Source: an uncultured Clostridium sp.
GTDB taxonomy: Bacteria > Bacillota > Clostridia > TANB77 > CAG-508
NCBI GenBank assembly: GCA_945937855.1
Contig: CAMEUC010000001.1
Location: 1-59,394, forward strand
Length of the DNA stretch: 59,394 nt
Direction: 5' to 3'
The position numbers and the translations under genes are program-made. The notes under the pieces were generated by a model. The model saw nothing but the letters and a program-made list of their open reading frames with translations. It did not search any database and had not been told where the DNA came from. Below, piece after piece: positions 28,811 to 37,995 of the stretch (within the stretch, counting starts at the first letter, position 1; every line of letters begins with the position of its first letter).

Positions 28811-29974
28811 TTAGACGTCATATTTTTTTTGTTGTCTTATCCCATCTTTTAATGTTTTGATAATATAATCTATATCATTATTTGGAATTGGTTCTTTAAA
28901 AGAAAATCTTAATGAAGATAATGCTTCACTATCCGTTAATCCCATTGCTTTTAATACGTGAGATGGAGTATCACTATCTGAATGACAAGCTGAACCAGCA
29001 CTAACACATATGTCGTGATTATCAAGATATAATAATAAATTTTGAGCATTAATGCCTTGAAAAGCTATATTAAAAATTCCTTTTGCCTTATATCTTATTG
29101 CATTTTCTGGAATATTTGAATATGCTTCTTTAATTCCATTTAAAATTTTATATCTAAAACGATAATCAAACTCTTCCATTTCAATCATTTTTTCATTAAA
29201 ACCTTGATATGTTATTTCTAATGCTCTAGCAATTCCCATTATATATGGGACATTTTCTGTTCCACTTCTAAGTCCTTGTTCTTGCCCTCCTCCATTTATT
29301 AAAGGATTACATTTTATTCCTCGTTTTAAATAAAGAATCCCTATTCCTTTCGGAGCTCCAAATTTATGACCAGATAATGATAAAGAGTCTACACCTAATT
29401 CTTGAACATCTAGTTTCATTTTTCCAACAGCTTGAACTGCATCGGTATGGAATATTATATTTGGTACATAACTTTTTAAAAGCTTAGACAATTCTTGAAT
29501 AGGTTGAATCATTCCTGTTTCATTATTTACTAGCATAACACTTGCATATATAGGCTTTTCTTTTTGAATTAAATTTTTAAGTTTCTTTACTCCTTCTATA
29601 TCTATAATACCAGATTTAGTAATAGGTAATGTAATTTGTAAGGCGCCAAGTGTATGTATTTGCTTACAAGCATTCATTATAGCAGGATGCTCTATTGGAG
29701 AAGTTATTATAGCTGAATTTTCTTTAAAACATCCTTTAATAAATAAATTATCACTTTCACTCCCACCAGACGTAAAATATATTTCGTCAGGGCTACAATT
29801 TAATATTTTAGCAATTCTTTCTCTAGCATTTGTAATTACATATTTTGCTAATCTTCCTTTAGCATATATAGAAGATGGGTTGCCCCAATGCTTTAAAAAA
29901 TATATATTCATTTCTCTTATGACTTCAGGATATACTGGTGTCGTTGCTGAATTATCACAATAAATTTCTTCCAT
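28811..29974 (-). CDS. Cysteine desulfurase (NifS/IscS-like)
   Basis: A 387-residue PLP enzyme that removes sulfur from cysteine. The start YCDNSATTPVYPEV is diagnostic; the PLP lysine lies in SLSGHKFGAPKGIG; the catalytic cysteine is in SAGSACHSDSDTPSHVL. It starts three bases after the stop of the GNAT-like gene. In phages the likely acceptors are sulfur-modified tRNA or DNA; the PP-loop protein 6 kb downstream is a possible partner. Full length for the family. Confidence 0.94.
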   Translation of the reverse strand: MEEIYCDNSATTPVYPEVIREMNIYFLKHWGNPSSIYAKGRLAKYVITNARERIAKILNCSPDEIYFTSGGSESDNLFIKGCFKENSAIITSPIEHPAIMNACKQIHTLGALQITLPITKSGIIDIEGVKKLKNLIQKEKPIYASVMLVNNETGMIQPIQELSKLLKSYVPNIIFHTDAVQAVGKMKLDVQELGVDSLSLSGHKFGAPKGIGILYLKRGIKCNPLINGGGQEQGLRSGTENVPYIMGIARALEITYQGFNEKMIEMEEFDYRFRYKILNGIKEAYSNIPENAIRYKAKGIFNIAFQGINAQNLLLYLDNHDICVSAGSACHSDSDTPSHVLKAMGLTDSEALSSLRFSFKEPIPNNDIDYIIKTLKDGIRQQKKYDV

Positions 29975-29976
29975 TT

Positions 29977-30550
29977 TTATTTCCTTTCTAATAGATAATA
30001 TGATTGTGGAAATGTTAAAATGTTTTTACCATATTCTATATTCATTTTTCTATTTGTTGTGTGTTTAAAACCAAGCTTCAAAAAGATATGAGCTGCAATT
30101 CTATTATCTTTAAATGTTGAAACGGATATTGGGTAATCATTAAAATTATTTAATATAGCTTTTAGTAAAGATTGCCCGATTTTCTCATTTTGATATTTTG
30201 GGTCTACAAATAATTTTTCAATGTAATATCGTTTATTCCCTTTATTATCAACCCCTAATCTAATTATAGTGAATCCAGAAATACCTAATAAAATTTGATT
30301 TTTATGCCCTCCGAAACCCTTGTGGCACAAGGGTTTTAGAAGACGATTTTTTTGAATTTTTTATAATTTTTTTATGAGATAGCATTATATGTGCATTTTT
30401 GTCATCTAATAATTTTTCCAAATCTTTTTTTAAACTAGTTTTTGTTTGATAATAAAGGTATTCTGAAATTTTTAACATAGGAGCATAGTTTTCTTTCCAA
30501 CAATCATATTCTATTTCGGCACATCTTTGTAAATCTTCTTGACTAATCAA
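29977..30550 (-). CDS. GNAT-like acetyltransferase, read through a +1 frameshift at CGG
   Basis: About 190 residues when frameshifted. TTG 30550 is taken as start because AGGAGGAG lies 6 bases upstream; it overlaps the helicase stop. The 0 frame ends in TTT CGG AGG GCA TAA; skipping C30313 gives TTT GGA GGG and joins the core of the fold. The second part has the acetyl-CoA binding region (FVDPKYQNEKIGQSLLKAIL) and the typical SVSTFKDNRIAAHIFLKLGF end. A 10-bp hairpin (AAACCCTTGT with ACAAGGGTTT) ends exactly at the TTT codon. The substrate is unknown. Confidence 0.78.
30310..30316 (-). other. +1 recoding site TTT-C-GGA (GNAT gene)
   Basis: TTT CGG AGG leads to TAA two codons later; skipping C at 30313 gives TTT GGA GGG. 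A perfect 10-bp hairpin abuts the site on the 5' side, a possible stimulator. Confidence 0.85.
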
Positions 30551-33053
30551 AAATGTCTCCTCCTAACATATTAGATTCATCTTTACTGTCTTTTGATTCT
30601 TCTGTTTCTGTATTATTTATAACCCCATTAATCAATAATGGTAGAAATGTTTGACGAGCTAAAACTTTGTCTGTTGTATAAGCTGTAAGATATGCATTTG
30701 GTTGGAATATTACAAAATTCATATCTTTTGCTCTTGTTACTGCTGTATAGAATAAAGTACTATCTAAAAGAATTGTATGTCTTGTATCCATTACAAATAT
30801 TACTGCTTTATTTTCAGAACCTTGCATACTATGTACGGTTAAAGCATATGCCAAATCAAAGTTAGCTAATTCTACACTTCTAAAATGAACTATTCTACCA
30901 TCATCAAATGTAACAAGAAAACTTGACCTATCATCAGAGATATCAGTTATTGTTCCTAATTCTCCATTAAATACCATTTGCTCGTAATCATTTTTTCTTC
31001 TAATTACTCTACATCCTAATTTAAAAGTTCTTGGAGTTTTATCCTTATCCTGATATGTTCCACTTTTTATTTCAACATCTTCATCAGCTAAAAGTAATTC
31101 TTGAATTTCTTGATTGAAACTATCTGTACAATTTATCATATTACTTTTCATAGGTACTATAATTGATATTTCTTCTGGAGTAAGTGGAGTATCTCCTCCA
31201 ATGCCCCCACCACTAATCAATTCTTTATATAGCATAATTGCTTGTGTATGAATAGATGTGGCATTTAATAAATTATAATAATGCATATCATTTCTTTCTC
31301 CGTGAGTAACGTGTAATGGTAAGGTTCCAGATGCATCATAATCATTTCCTACTGCAAATACATCTATTTGTTGTCTTATGTTATTTGCATCTATTTTTAT
31401 TCCTGATTTTGCTGCTTGCCTATGAATTTTTGTTAATCTTTTAATACAGAAATTACTTGTTAGCAAATCCTTTGCAACTGAACCTGCTCCTATTGCAGGT
31501 AATTGAGCATCATCAAATACTAATACAATCTTTCCTCCACTTTTTATTGCTCTTAATAAAGACAAAAATAAACCAACATTTATCATAGAGCACTCATCAA
31601 CAATAACTATATCATAAGGTAACGGATTTTCTTCATTATATAGAAAACGTCCTTCTCTAAAGTTTAACAATCTATGAATAGTAAATGAATCCATTCCAGT
31701 AGCTTCTCTAATTCTTATAGCAGCTTTTGCAGCTAGTGCACAACAAGCGATATATTTGTCTTTCCATAATTCAATTATTCCTTTAATAGTTGTTGATTTA
31801 CCAGCTCCAGCGTGAGCAGTTAAAATGATTACATCATTATCTAATGTAGATTTAATTGTATCAACTTGTTCTTCTGTTAAGCTTAAAGGTTCTCCTGCTT
31901 TAGCAGACATATAATCATTAGTTCTTTGTACTGCTTCTTCTAAAGTGTATTTTGGAACTAAATGTTCTCCTTCATTTACTCTGTTTAAATGTTTCAAAAT
32001 ACTTTTTTCTGCTCTAAAATATTTTGCAAGACCAATTCTTTCTTCATCTACATAAAACATTGAACCGCATCCTAATAATTTTGTTAATTCTCTTTCTTGA
32101 GAGAAATAATCTTTAACACAGGGTTGACATTCAGGGATATTTTCTTTTATTAAGTGAGCCATACTATGTTTTACATCTATAGGATTGTTAATAAATATCC
32201 AAGTATGCCCTCCATCAGAAGCATTTGCTATATCTTCTAAAGCATTCTTGCAGAAAGAAATTAAACGAGATTCGCTATTTATCATAGTTGGTTTAAGAGC
32301 TAATGCCAATTTATCAACTCTTTTCCATCCAAATCTTGCTAATTGCATAAGTACATATGGGTCATCTTTTATTTTTTGTAAAACTATTGCTGGGCTATTT
32401 CCTAATTTATTATTTTTACTATTCGTTGGGTCATCAAAATTTCCTAATGAAGTAATGGTTCCTAATGAAAATTCTGGAAATTGTCCTAATGTTGCAATTA
32501 GTTCTACATAATCTCTGTATTGTAAAACATTTCTATGGATATTGTCCATAGCTTCTTGTCTTTGTCCTTTAAGTCTTGGTAATCTAAAATTTTCATCTGC
32601 AAATATTTTTTCTACAAAATCTGGGCACTCTGCTTTAATAAGATTATACTGGTTATTTGTTACTAAAAATTTTAGATACTTATCTAAATCATCATATTTT
32701 TGATTTTCCATTTCAAAAACTGCAACAATTTTATATTGATAATTATTATATTTTTCATTAAGCTCTAATTTTGCTTTAAACTTATAGCTTTTCATTGGAA
32801 TAAGTTCTATTGTATCTCCACAAACAATCCCTGTTGTTTTTTTTGTATAAGCATTTAATGCTAATTTAGGTAAAGGGCTATCTGTTTCAAATTCACAAAT
32901 ATTAAAATACATATTTGGGTCTTTAAAAGAAGGACTAGAGTATATTGTTCTATTTATGGTTCCTATGAAATAATATACTCCATTTTCATCTGGGATACCT
33001 TCTTCCATACATTCTTTAGCTGAATGACCAATTCTTTCGTCATATAATCCCAT
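30543..33053 (-). CDS. recD2: RecD2-like SF1B DNA helicase
   Basis: An 836-residue helicase moving 5' to 3' on DNA. The N-terminal about 300 residues form the RecD2-specific N domain. Walker A is AHAGAGKST at about residue 420; Walker B is VIVDECSM; the Gln-finger region is VLVFDDAQLPAIGAGS; the last motifs are ALTVHSMQGSE and LFYTAVTRAKD. An acidic tail (TEESKDSKDESN) follows. It starts just after the polymerase stop, so it is coupled to replication. Confidence 0.92.
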   Translation of the reverse strand: MGLYDERIGHSAKECMEEGIPDENGVYYFIGTINRTIYSSPSFKDPNMYFNICEFETDSPLPKLALNAYTKKTTGIVCGDTIELIPMKSYKFKAKLELNEKYNNYQYKIVAVFEMENQKYDDLDKYLKFLVTNNQYNLIKAECPDFVEKIFADENFRLPRLKGQRQEAMDNIHRNVLQYRDYVELIATLGQFPEFSLGTITSLGNFDDPTNSKNNKLGNSPAIVLQKIKDDPYVLMQLARFGWKRVDKLALALKPTMINSESRLISFCKNALEDIANASDGGHTWIFINNPIDVKHSMAHLIKENIPECQPCVKDYFSQERELTKLLGCGSMFYVDEERIGLAKYFRAEKSILKHLNRVNEGEHLVPKYTLEEAVQRTNDYMSAKAGEPLSLTEEQVDTIKSTLDNDVIILTAHAGAGKSTTIKGIIELWKDKYIACCALAAKAAIRIREATGMDSFTIHRLLNFREGRFLYNEENPLPYDIVIVDECSMINVGLFLSLLRAIKSGGKIVLVFDDAQLPAIGAGSVAKDLLTSNFCIKRLTKIHRQAAKSGIKIDANNIRQQIDVFAVGNDYDASGTLPLHVTHGERNDMHYYNLLNATSIHTQAIMLYKELISGGGIGGDTPLTPEEISIIVPMKSNMINCTDSFNQEIQELLLADEDVEIKSGTYQDKDKTPRTFKLGCRVIRRKNDYEQMVFNGELGTITDISDDRSSFLVTFDDGRIVHFRSVELANFDLAYALTVHSMQGSENKAVIFVMDTRHTILLDSTLFYTAVTRAKDMNFVIFQPNAYLTAYTTDKVLARQTFLPLLINGVINNTETEESKDSKDESNMLGGDIFD

Positions 33054-33056
33054 AAA

Positions 33057-36000
33057 TTAAAATCCTCCATTCTCTTCTAAATTTTCTTTTCTTGCTTTTA
33101 ACCAAACTTGAAAATCTTTAACTTCTTTTATAAACATTTGATTGTTTTCTCCTTTTCTTCCTAAAAGAGCTATACATTTGCCTTTCTGTAATAAATCTCC
33201 ATATGTTTTAAATATACTAGACCAAGCAACAGATTCTATTATACCATTAATTGTATATAAATCAATATATGCAAAAACATTATTATTTTTGTCTTTTTTC
33301 CTTTTTAAGTCAACTACAACTGCAAGTAATACACCTTCAGCACCTTGACTTACGTCATTCCAATCTGTCACATAATCTTTTACTTCTTTCAATGGATTAT
33401 TAGTTAAAAACATTGATAATGTTTCAAATTCCCACATATATTCATCATCCATATATTTATCAATAAGTTCTTTTCTTTGAGTTTCTGCTTTTAAGTTTTG
33501 TTCGTCATCAAATTGTTTTTTACGTCTATGATTATATGCTTCTAATAAATCTGCATTATTTTTCTTTTTATCTGGGTCATTAAATTTTTTAGGGTCTATT
33601 CCATATTTTAGTAAAGTAGCTTCTTTTGGAGAAGGAATAGTTTTTACAGGTTTATATTCTCTTCTGTCAATTACTGCATTAAAATATGTTAATAATTTTT
33701 TTCGTTTTTCTTCAGAACCAAATGCTCCAGATTTTATAAGTTGGACAATATGAGATTTACTACATCCACTTCTTTCTATAAAATCTTTTAAGCCAGTATA
33801 AGGTTTATTTTCTAATATTTTTGTTACCACTGATTCTCCCAATCCTTTAATTGCTTGTAATCCAAATAAGATTTTATTATCCTTAACAACTGCCGTAAAA
33901 TCTTTTCTTGAATTATTAATTTGTGGTGGTAAAACATCTATTCCTAACTTATAACATTCATTAATTAATATTCCTATTCTTGAAACATCTCCACTATCTG
34001 CATTTAAACAAGCTGTCATAAAAGCTACTGGATAATGATATTTCAAATAGGCTGTTAAATAACTAAGTAATCCATAACTCACAGAGTGCCCACGATTGAA
34101 TGAGTATCCTGTTTGTTTCAAAATTAATTCCCAAAGTTGGTCTAATTGTTCTGTAGTCCATCCCTTTGCTGACAACTTCTCTCTAAAATCTGTTTCAAGT
34201 TTTGCCATAACGTCTAATTTTTTCTTACCTATAGCACGTCTTGCATTGTCTACTTCATTTTCTGGAAAACCAGCATACCTAAATATTTGAAGAACTTGTT
34301 CTTGGTATAGTAATATTAGATTTGTTGTTTTAAATATTGGTCTTAAGTCTTCGTGTATTAAATGAGCATTTTCTGGGTTTAATTTATTAGCACAATATTC
34401 TGGAAAGCCATCTTTTGTTCCGAGGTCTATTTGCTGCATTAATTGCAATAACGTCCTCTATATCATTTGCTTTGGCTTGAATACACATTTTTCTCGCTTC
34501 TAATGACTCCATTTGAAATACTCCAACCGTATGTCCAATTTTATATATATTGTCATATACCTCTTCATCATCTAAATTTAAGTTATTGATATCTACATCA
34601 TCCCAAGTCAATCCAGCAATTTTTAAAGCATCGTCTACAATATCTAATGTTTTTAATCCTAAAAAGTCCATTTTGATAAGTGATAAATCATCCATAGCAG
34701 CGTGCATTTCGAGTTGTAGCATTTTGTTCCCATCTTTATCTTGACATAATGGAGCGTATTCAGTTACGGGTCTAGGGGCTATAATTGTTCCTGCTGCGTG
34801 TCTACCACGAGATTTTGGTAGTCCTTCTAATTGTAAAACGTAATAAAACCATTTTGGAAATTGTTGATAAACTCTTGTCATTTTAGGATTAACAGATAAC
34901 ACGTTTTGTAATGTTTCTTCTTTCTCTGTTTCTTCTCCTAAGTCATCTATTGTTTTAACTGTTGGTATCATTTTTGCTACTTCATCTCTTAAATTATAAG
35001 GAATTTTTTTATAATAAGGACTTTCTGGGTCTTCATCAAGAACTTTGCCTATATCTCTAATTGCTACTTTAGTTGATAGAGTATTATAAGTACAAATAGG
35101 TGCTACATTTGCTCTACCAAATAAATCTTCGGAAATTTCTACAAATTCTCTACGTCTTTCTTTACTTATATCCATATCATAATCTGCCATAGATTTCCTT
35201 CCTAAATTTGCAAATCTTGAAAAATCTAATTTCCAACGCACAGAATCTATTTGAGTTACCCCTAAACAGAATAAACATAAACAATTTGCCCCTGACCCTC
35301 TGGAATATCCTAATGGAATGCCCTTTGCTTTAGCAGCGTTTGTTAACATTTGTAACATTATAAAATATTCACTATAATGTAGGGCTTTAATTACTGGTAA
35401 TTCCTCATTGATTCTTTTTCTTCTTACTTCTTGTTTCTCCTCAGAAAGATTCTTGAACTTTTCATCAAACCCTTTCCAAATTAAATATTCTACATATTCA
35501 TCTCCATTCTCAAATTCTGTAGGAATATCTATAATAGGCATCTGATTTTCTTGATGTAACCCTATATCAATATCTTCAACCATATCTGCAATTTTTAATG
35601 TATTATCTATGGCTTTTTGAACTAAATCCATCTTAATATCGAATTGGGAACAAGTATCTATTACCTCTTGATATGTTTGTAAATAACATCCTTCATAATT
35701 TTCTCCAACTTCTCTTTCTGTCCCAATTTTAACAAATACACTATGTACATCAAGTTGATTTTTATTAATCATATGTGCATCTGTAGTAATAATTATTTTG
35801 TCTGTATTTACTTCTTTTGCAAAATCTAATATATTATTATTTAATTGCATTTGATACTCATTAGGATGTGATTGAATCTCTAAATAAAAATCATCAAATG
35901 TTTCATTACATAAATTATAAAAAGCTTTTGCCTCGTCTTTTTTTCCTAACTCTAACATTCTACTTATACGACCAATCATACAGGCAGAACAAGCAATAAT

Positions 36001-36408
36001 TCCTTTTCCCCAACCATTATCTTTTATTCTTTGAACTTCTATTAATGGTTTTTTATAAAATCCATCTGTAGCTGCCCAACTAGAAATCTTAAATAGGTTT
36101 TGTAATCCTTCTTTATTTTTTGCTAATAATATTAAGTGGTATCTAGGTTGTTTATAATCTTTTGTGTCTGCTTTCTCTAAAGCGTTATCTACTTCATAAG
36201 CTTCTTCACCGATAATTGGTTTAATGCCATAGGCTTTACATTCTTTAACAAAATCTACAAAACCTGACATATATCCGTGGTCAGTTATTGCAATAGCTGG
36301 TTGATTATTATCTACTGCAAATTTAACAATATCTGGAATCTTTGCAATACTATCAAGAAGTGAACCAACAGCAGTATGTACGTGTAAATTTACAAAATTC
36401 TGCTCCAT
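33057..36408 (-). CDS. dnaE: DNA polymerase III alpha subunit (DnaE type), read through a +1 frameshift at CGG
   Basis: About 1,116 residues when frameshifted: a phage replicative polymerase. The PHP domain is first (VNLHVHTAVGSLLDS, ITDHGYMSGF). The catalytic acids are in MADYDMDIS and KMDFLGLKTL. The frame breaks after IAINAANRP: 0 frame CCT CGG AAC runs on only ten codons, whereas skipping C34422 gives CCT GGA ACA (the conserved RPG) and the fingers and beta-binding region. The C-terminal part has the OB-type domain. ATG 36408 is preferred for spacing over upstream ATGs inside the ribosome site. No 3'-5' exonuclease domain is seen. Confidence 0.94.
34419..34425 (-). other. +1 recoding site CCT-C-GGA (DNA polymerase)
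   Basis: CCT CGG AAC in the 0 frame leads to TAA after ten more codons; skipping C at 34422 gives CCT GGA ACA. The unshifted product keeps PHP and palm but lacks fingers. Confidence 0.92.
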
Positions 36409-36425
36409 CTTACTCATTCCTTTCT

Positions 36426-37910
36426 TTATTTTCTCCAAACATATTTTTTCATTCCTGCGTCAAATATTTGAAGATATCCTTTACTTTCCATAATTTCCTT
36501 TTCGCTTTGTTGCCAAAAGTCATCATTTTTATGTTCTTTATATTTATAATTTTCATCAAATCCATACAATCTGTGCATATATTGTTTTTGACAGTCTCTT
36601 CTCCAATAAACAATATTGTTTCTTTTTACCCACCAATAACTTGGTGCTGTAATTCCTTCAATTTTAAATCCAAGTTTATCATATACCTTTCCACTCATTT
36701 TTGTTATATCGGAAAAAGAAATAATTTTTTGTGGATTATGTTGTTTTATAAAATATGTAAATAGCTTACTTGCTCCACCAATTACTCTATATCCGCTTTT
36801 TGTGCAAAAACGAGATAGTGTACAAATATCTTTCTTAATAGAAAATGTCATACAAGATATTAATTCTTCATTAAAAAACAATCCATAATTATATTTAGAA
36901 TTAGATGTTTTTCCTTGAAGATGGTACTTCTCATAAAATGAATTAGCAACATAATTAGTAATTTCTTTTATTTTGCATTTTCTTGCATAAATATTTGTAA
37001 TATTAATATTAAAGATATTATCTAAATAATCAAATATTTTTTTATTGTTTTCTGGTAAGAGTTCCCATTCAAAAATATGTATTAAACGAATTGAATTTTT
37101 CTCACATTCTAAACTTTTTTCTTGGTGATATCTTCTATCCTTTGGAGGAAAGTTAAGATATTTTGAAGAAGAGTGGCAACATATCCCATTTACTTCAATC
37201 CCTATATTAAACTTAGGAATAAAAAAGTCTATTTCTAGTGGAGGGATAACATTTCTATTATGTAAAGAATATTCTATATTATTTTTATCTAAAAAATCCT
37301 TAATAGTTTGTTCATATATAGAAGATGTTTCTATTTTAAAAAAGTCATTTAATTCCCATTTATTATCTTTTATGATTTTATATATATTTGTTATGTCATA
37401 ATTAGATTCTTTTGCAAAATCAAGTATATTTGGAGGTCTTGAATTATTTTGTTGGAATAAGTTAGACCATTGTTTTAACAAAGAATAATTATGTAATATG
37501 TCAATATATTTTTTGTCTATGTTCATTTGGTTGCTACTTGTAATTCCATATGTTTCATTCATTTTCTTCTGAATCAATCCATTTTTAAAAAAACTATCTG
37601 CCCCATATCTTTGTTCCATTGTTTTTTTTGCTTTATTTCTAACTACAGTGTTTGAAAGGGTACATTTAACTCCATATTTTTGAAGATTTGTATTTTCAAT
37701 ACGTTGTTTAACACATTCTTTATTAGGACATTGTTGCTTTTGCTTTCCGAAAAACGCATCTGCTCTCATATCAAATATTGTACCACATAGATTATGTTTA
37801 AACTTCAACTTTGTTCTAGCATTAATATATTCAGTACTCAACAAAGAATACTCATCTTGATATAAATTTTCTATTTCTTTTTTCAATTGAGTAAGTTTAT
37901 CTTTTTTAAT
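36426..37910 (-). CDS. Free-standing Vsr-like homing endonuclease, ATT start
   Basis: About 494 residues. A Zn-ribbon-like N part (KHNLCGTIFDMRADAFF, QCPNKECVK) is followed by NUMOD-like helices, then a PD-(D/E)xK/Vsr core (LEIDFFIPKFNIGIEVNGI, RYHQEKSLECEKN, IRLIHIFEWELL) and a C-terminal domain (VYDKLGFKIEGITAPSYWWV) common in phage homing proteins. It probably cuts allelic phage DNA and copies itself by repair. ATT 37910 is the start: AAAGGAG lies 7 bases before it and no ATG is well placed. It is inserted between RecJ and the polymerase, with its own promoter and terminator. Confidence 0.78.
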   Translation of the reverse strand: MKKDKLTQLKKEIENLYQDEYSLLSTEYINARTKLKFKHNLCGTIFDMRADAFFGKQKQQCPNKECVKQRIENTNLQKYGVKCTLSNTVVRNKAKKTMEQRYGADSFFKNGLIQKKMNETYGITSSNQMNIDKKYIDILHNYSLLKQWSNLFQQNNSRPPNILDFAKESNYDITNIYKIIKDNKWELNDFFKIETSSIYEQTIKDFLDKNNIEYSLHNRNVIPPLEIDFFIPKFNIGIEVNGICCHSSSKYLNFPPKDRRYHQEKSLECEKNSIRLIHIFEWELLPENNKKIFDYLDNIFNINITNIYARKCKIKEITNYVANSFYEKYHLQGKTSNSKYNYGLFFNEELISCMTFSIKKDICTLSRFCTKSGYRVIGGASKLFTYFIKQHNPQKIISFSDITKMSGKVYDKLGFKIEGITAPSYWWVKRNNIVYWRRDCQKQYMHRLYGFDENYKYKEHKNDDFWQQSEKEIMESKGYLQIFDAGMKKYVWRK

Positions 37911-37929
37911 TGCGATTCTCCTTTCTAAA

Positions 37930-37980
37930 AAATCTTTCAACTTTTTTGATAATGAAATTATACTATAAGTTGAAAGATTT
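37930..37980 (-). terminator. Terminator with a promoter inside its loop
   Basis: A 14-bp stem (AAATCTTTCAACTT with AAGTTGAAAGATTT) is followed by TTTAG in the RecJ transcript. The -10 box of the homing-endonuclease promoter (37957-37962) lies in the loop, so one transcript may end as the next begins. Confidence 0.65.
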
Positions 37981-37985
37981 GTCAA
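37957..37985 (-). promoter_or_regulatory. Consensus promoter (homing endonuclease)
   Basis: TTGACA and TATAAT are exact with 17 bp spacing; no operator palindrome. Confidence 0.85.
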
Positions 37986-37995
37986 GTAATTTTAA

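Noticed and set aside
20272..34425. CCWGG methylation-site effect (CCACGG, CCTCGG)
   Set aside because: Only three of seven sites have CC before the C; TTT, AAA and AAT also occur, so C-GGR is the common part.
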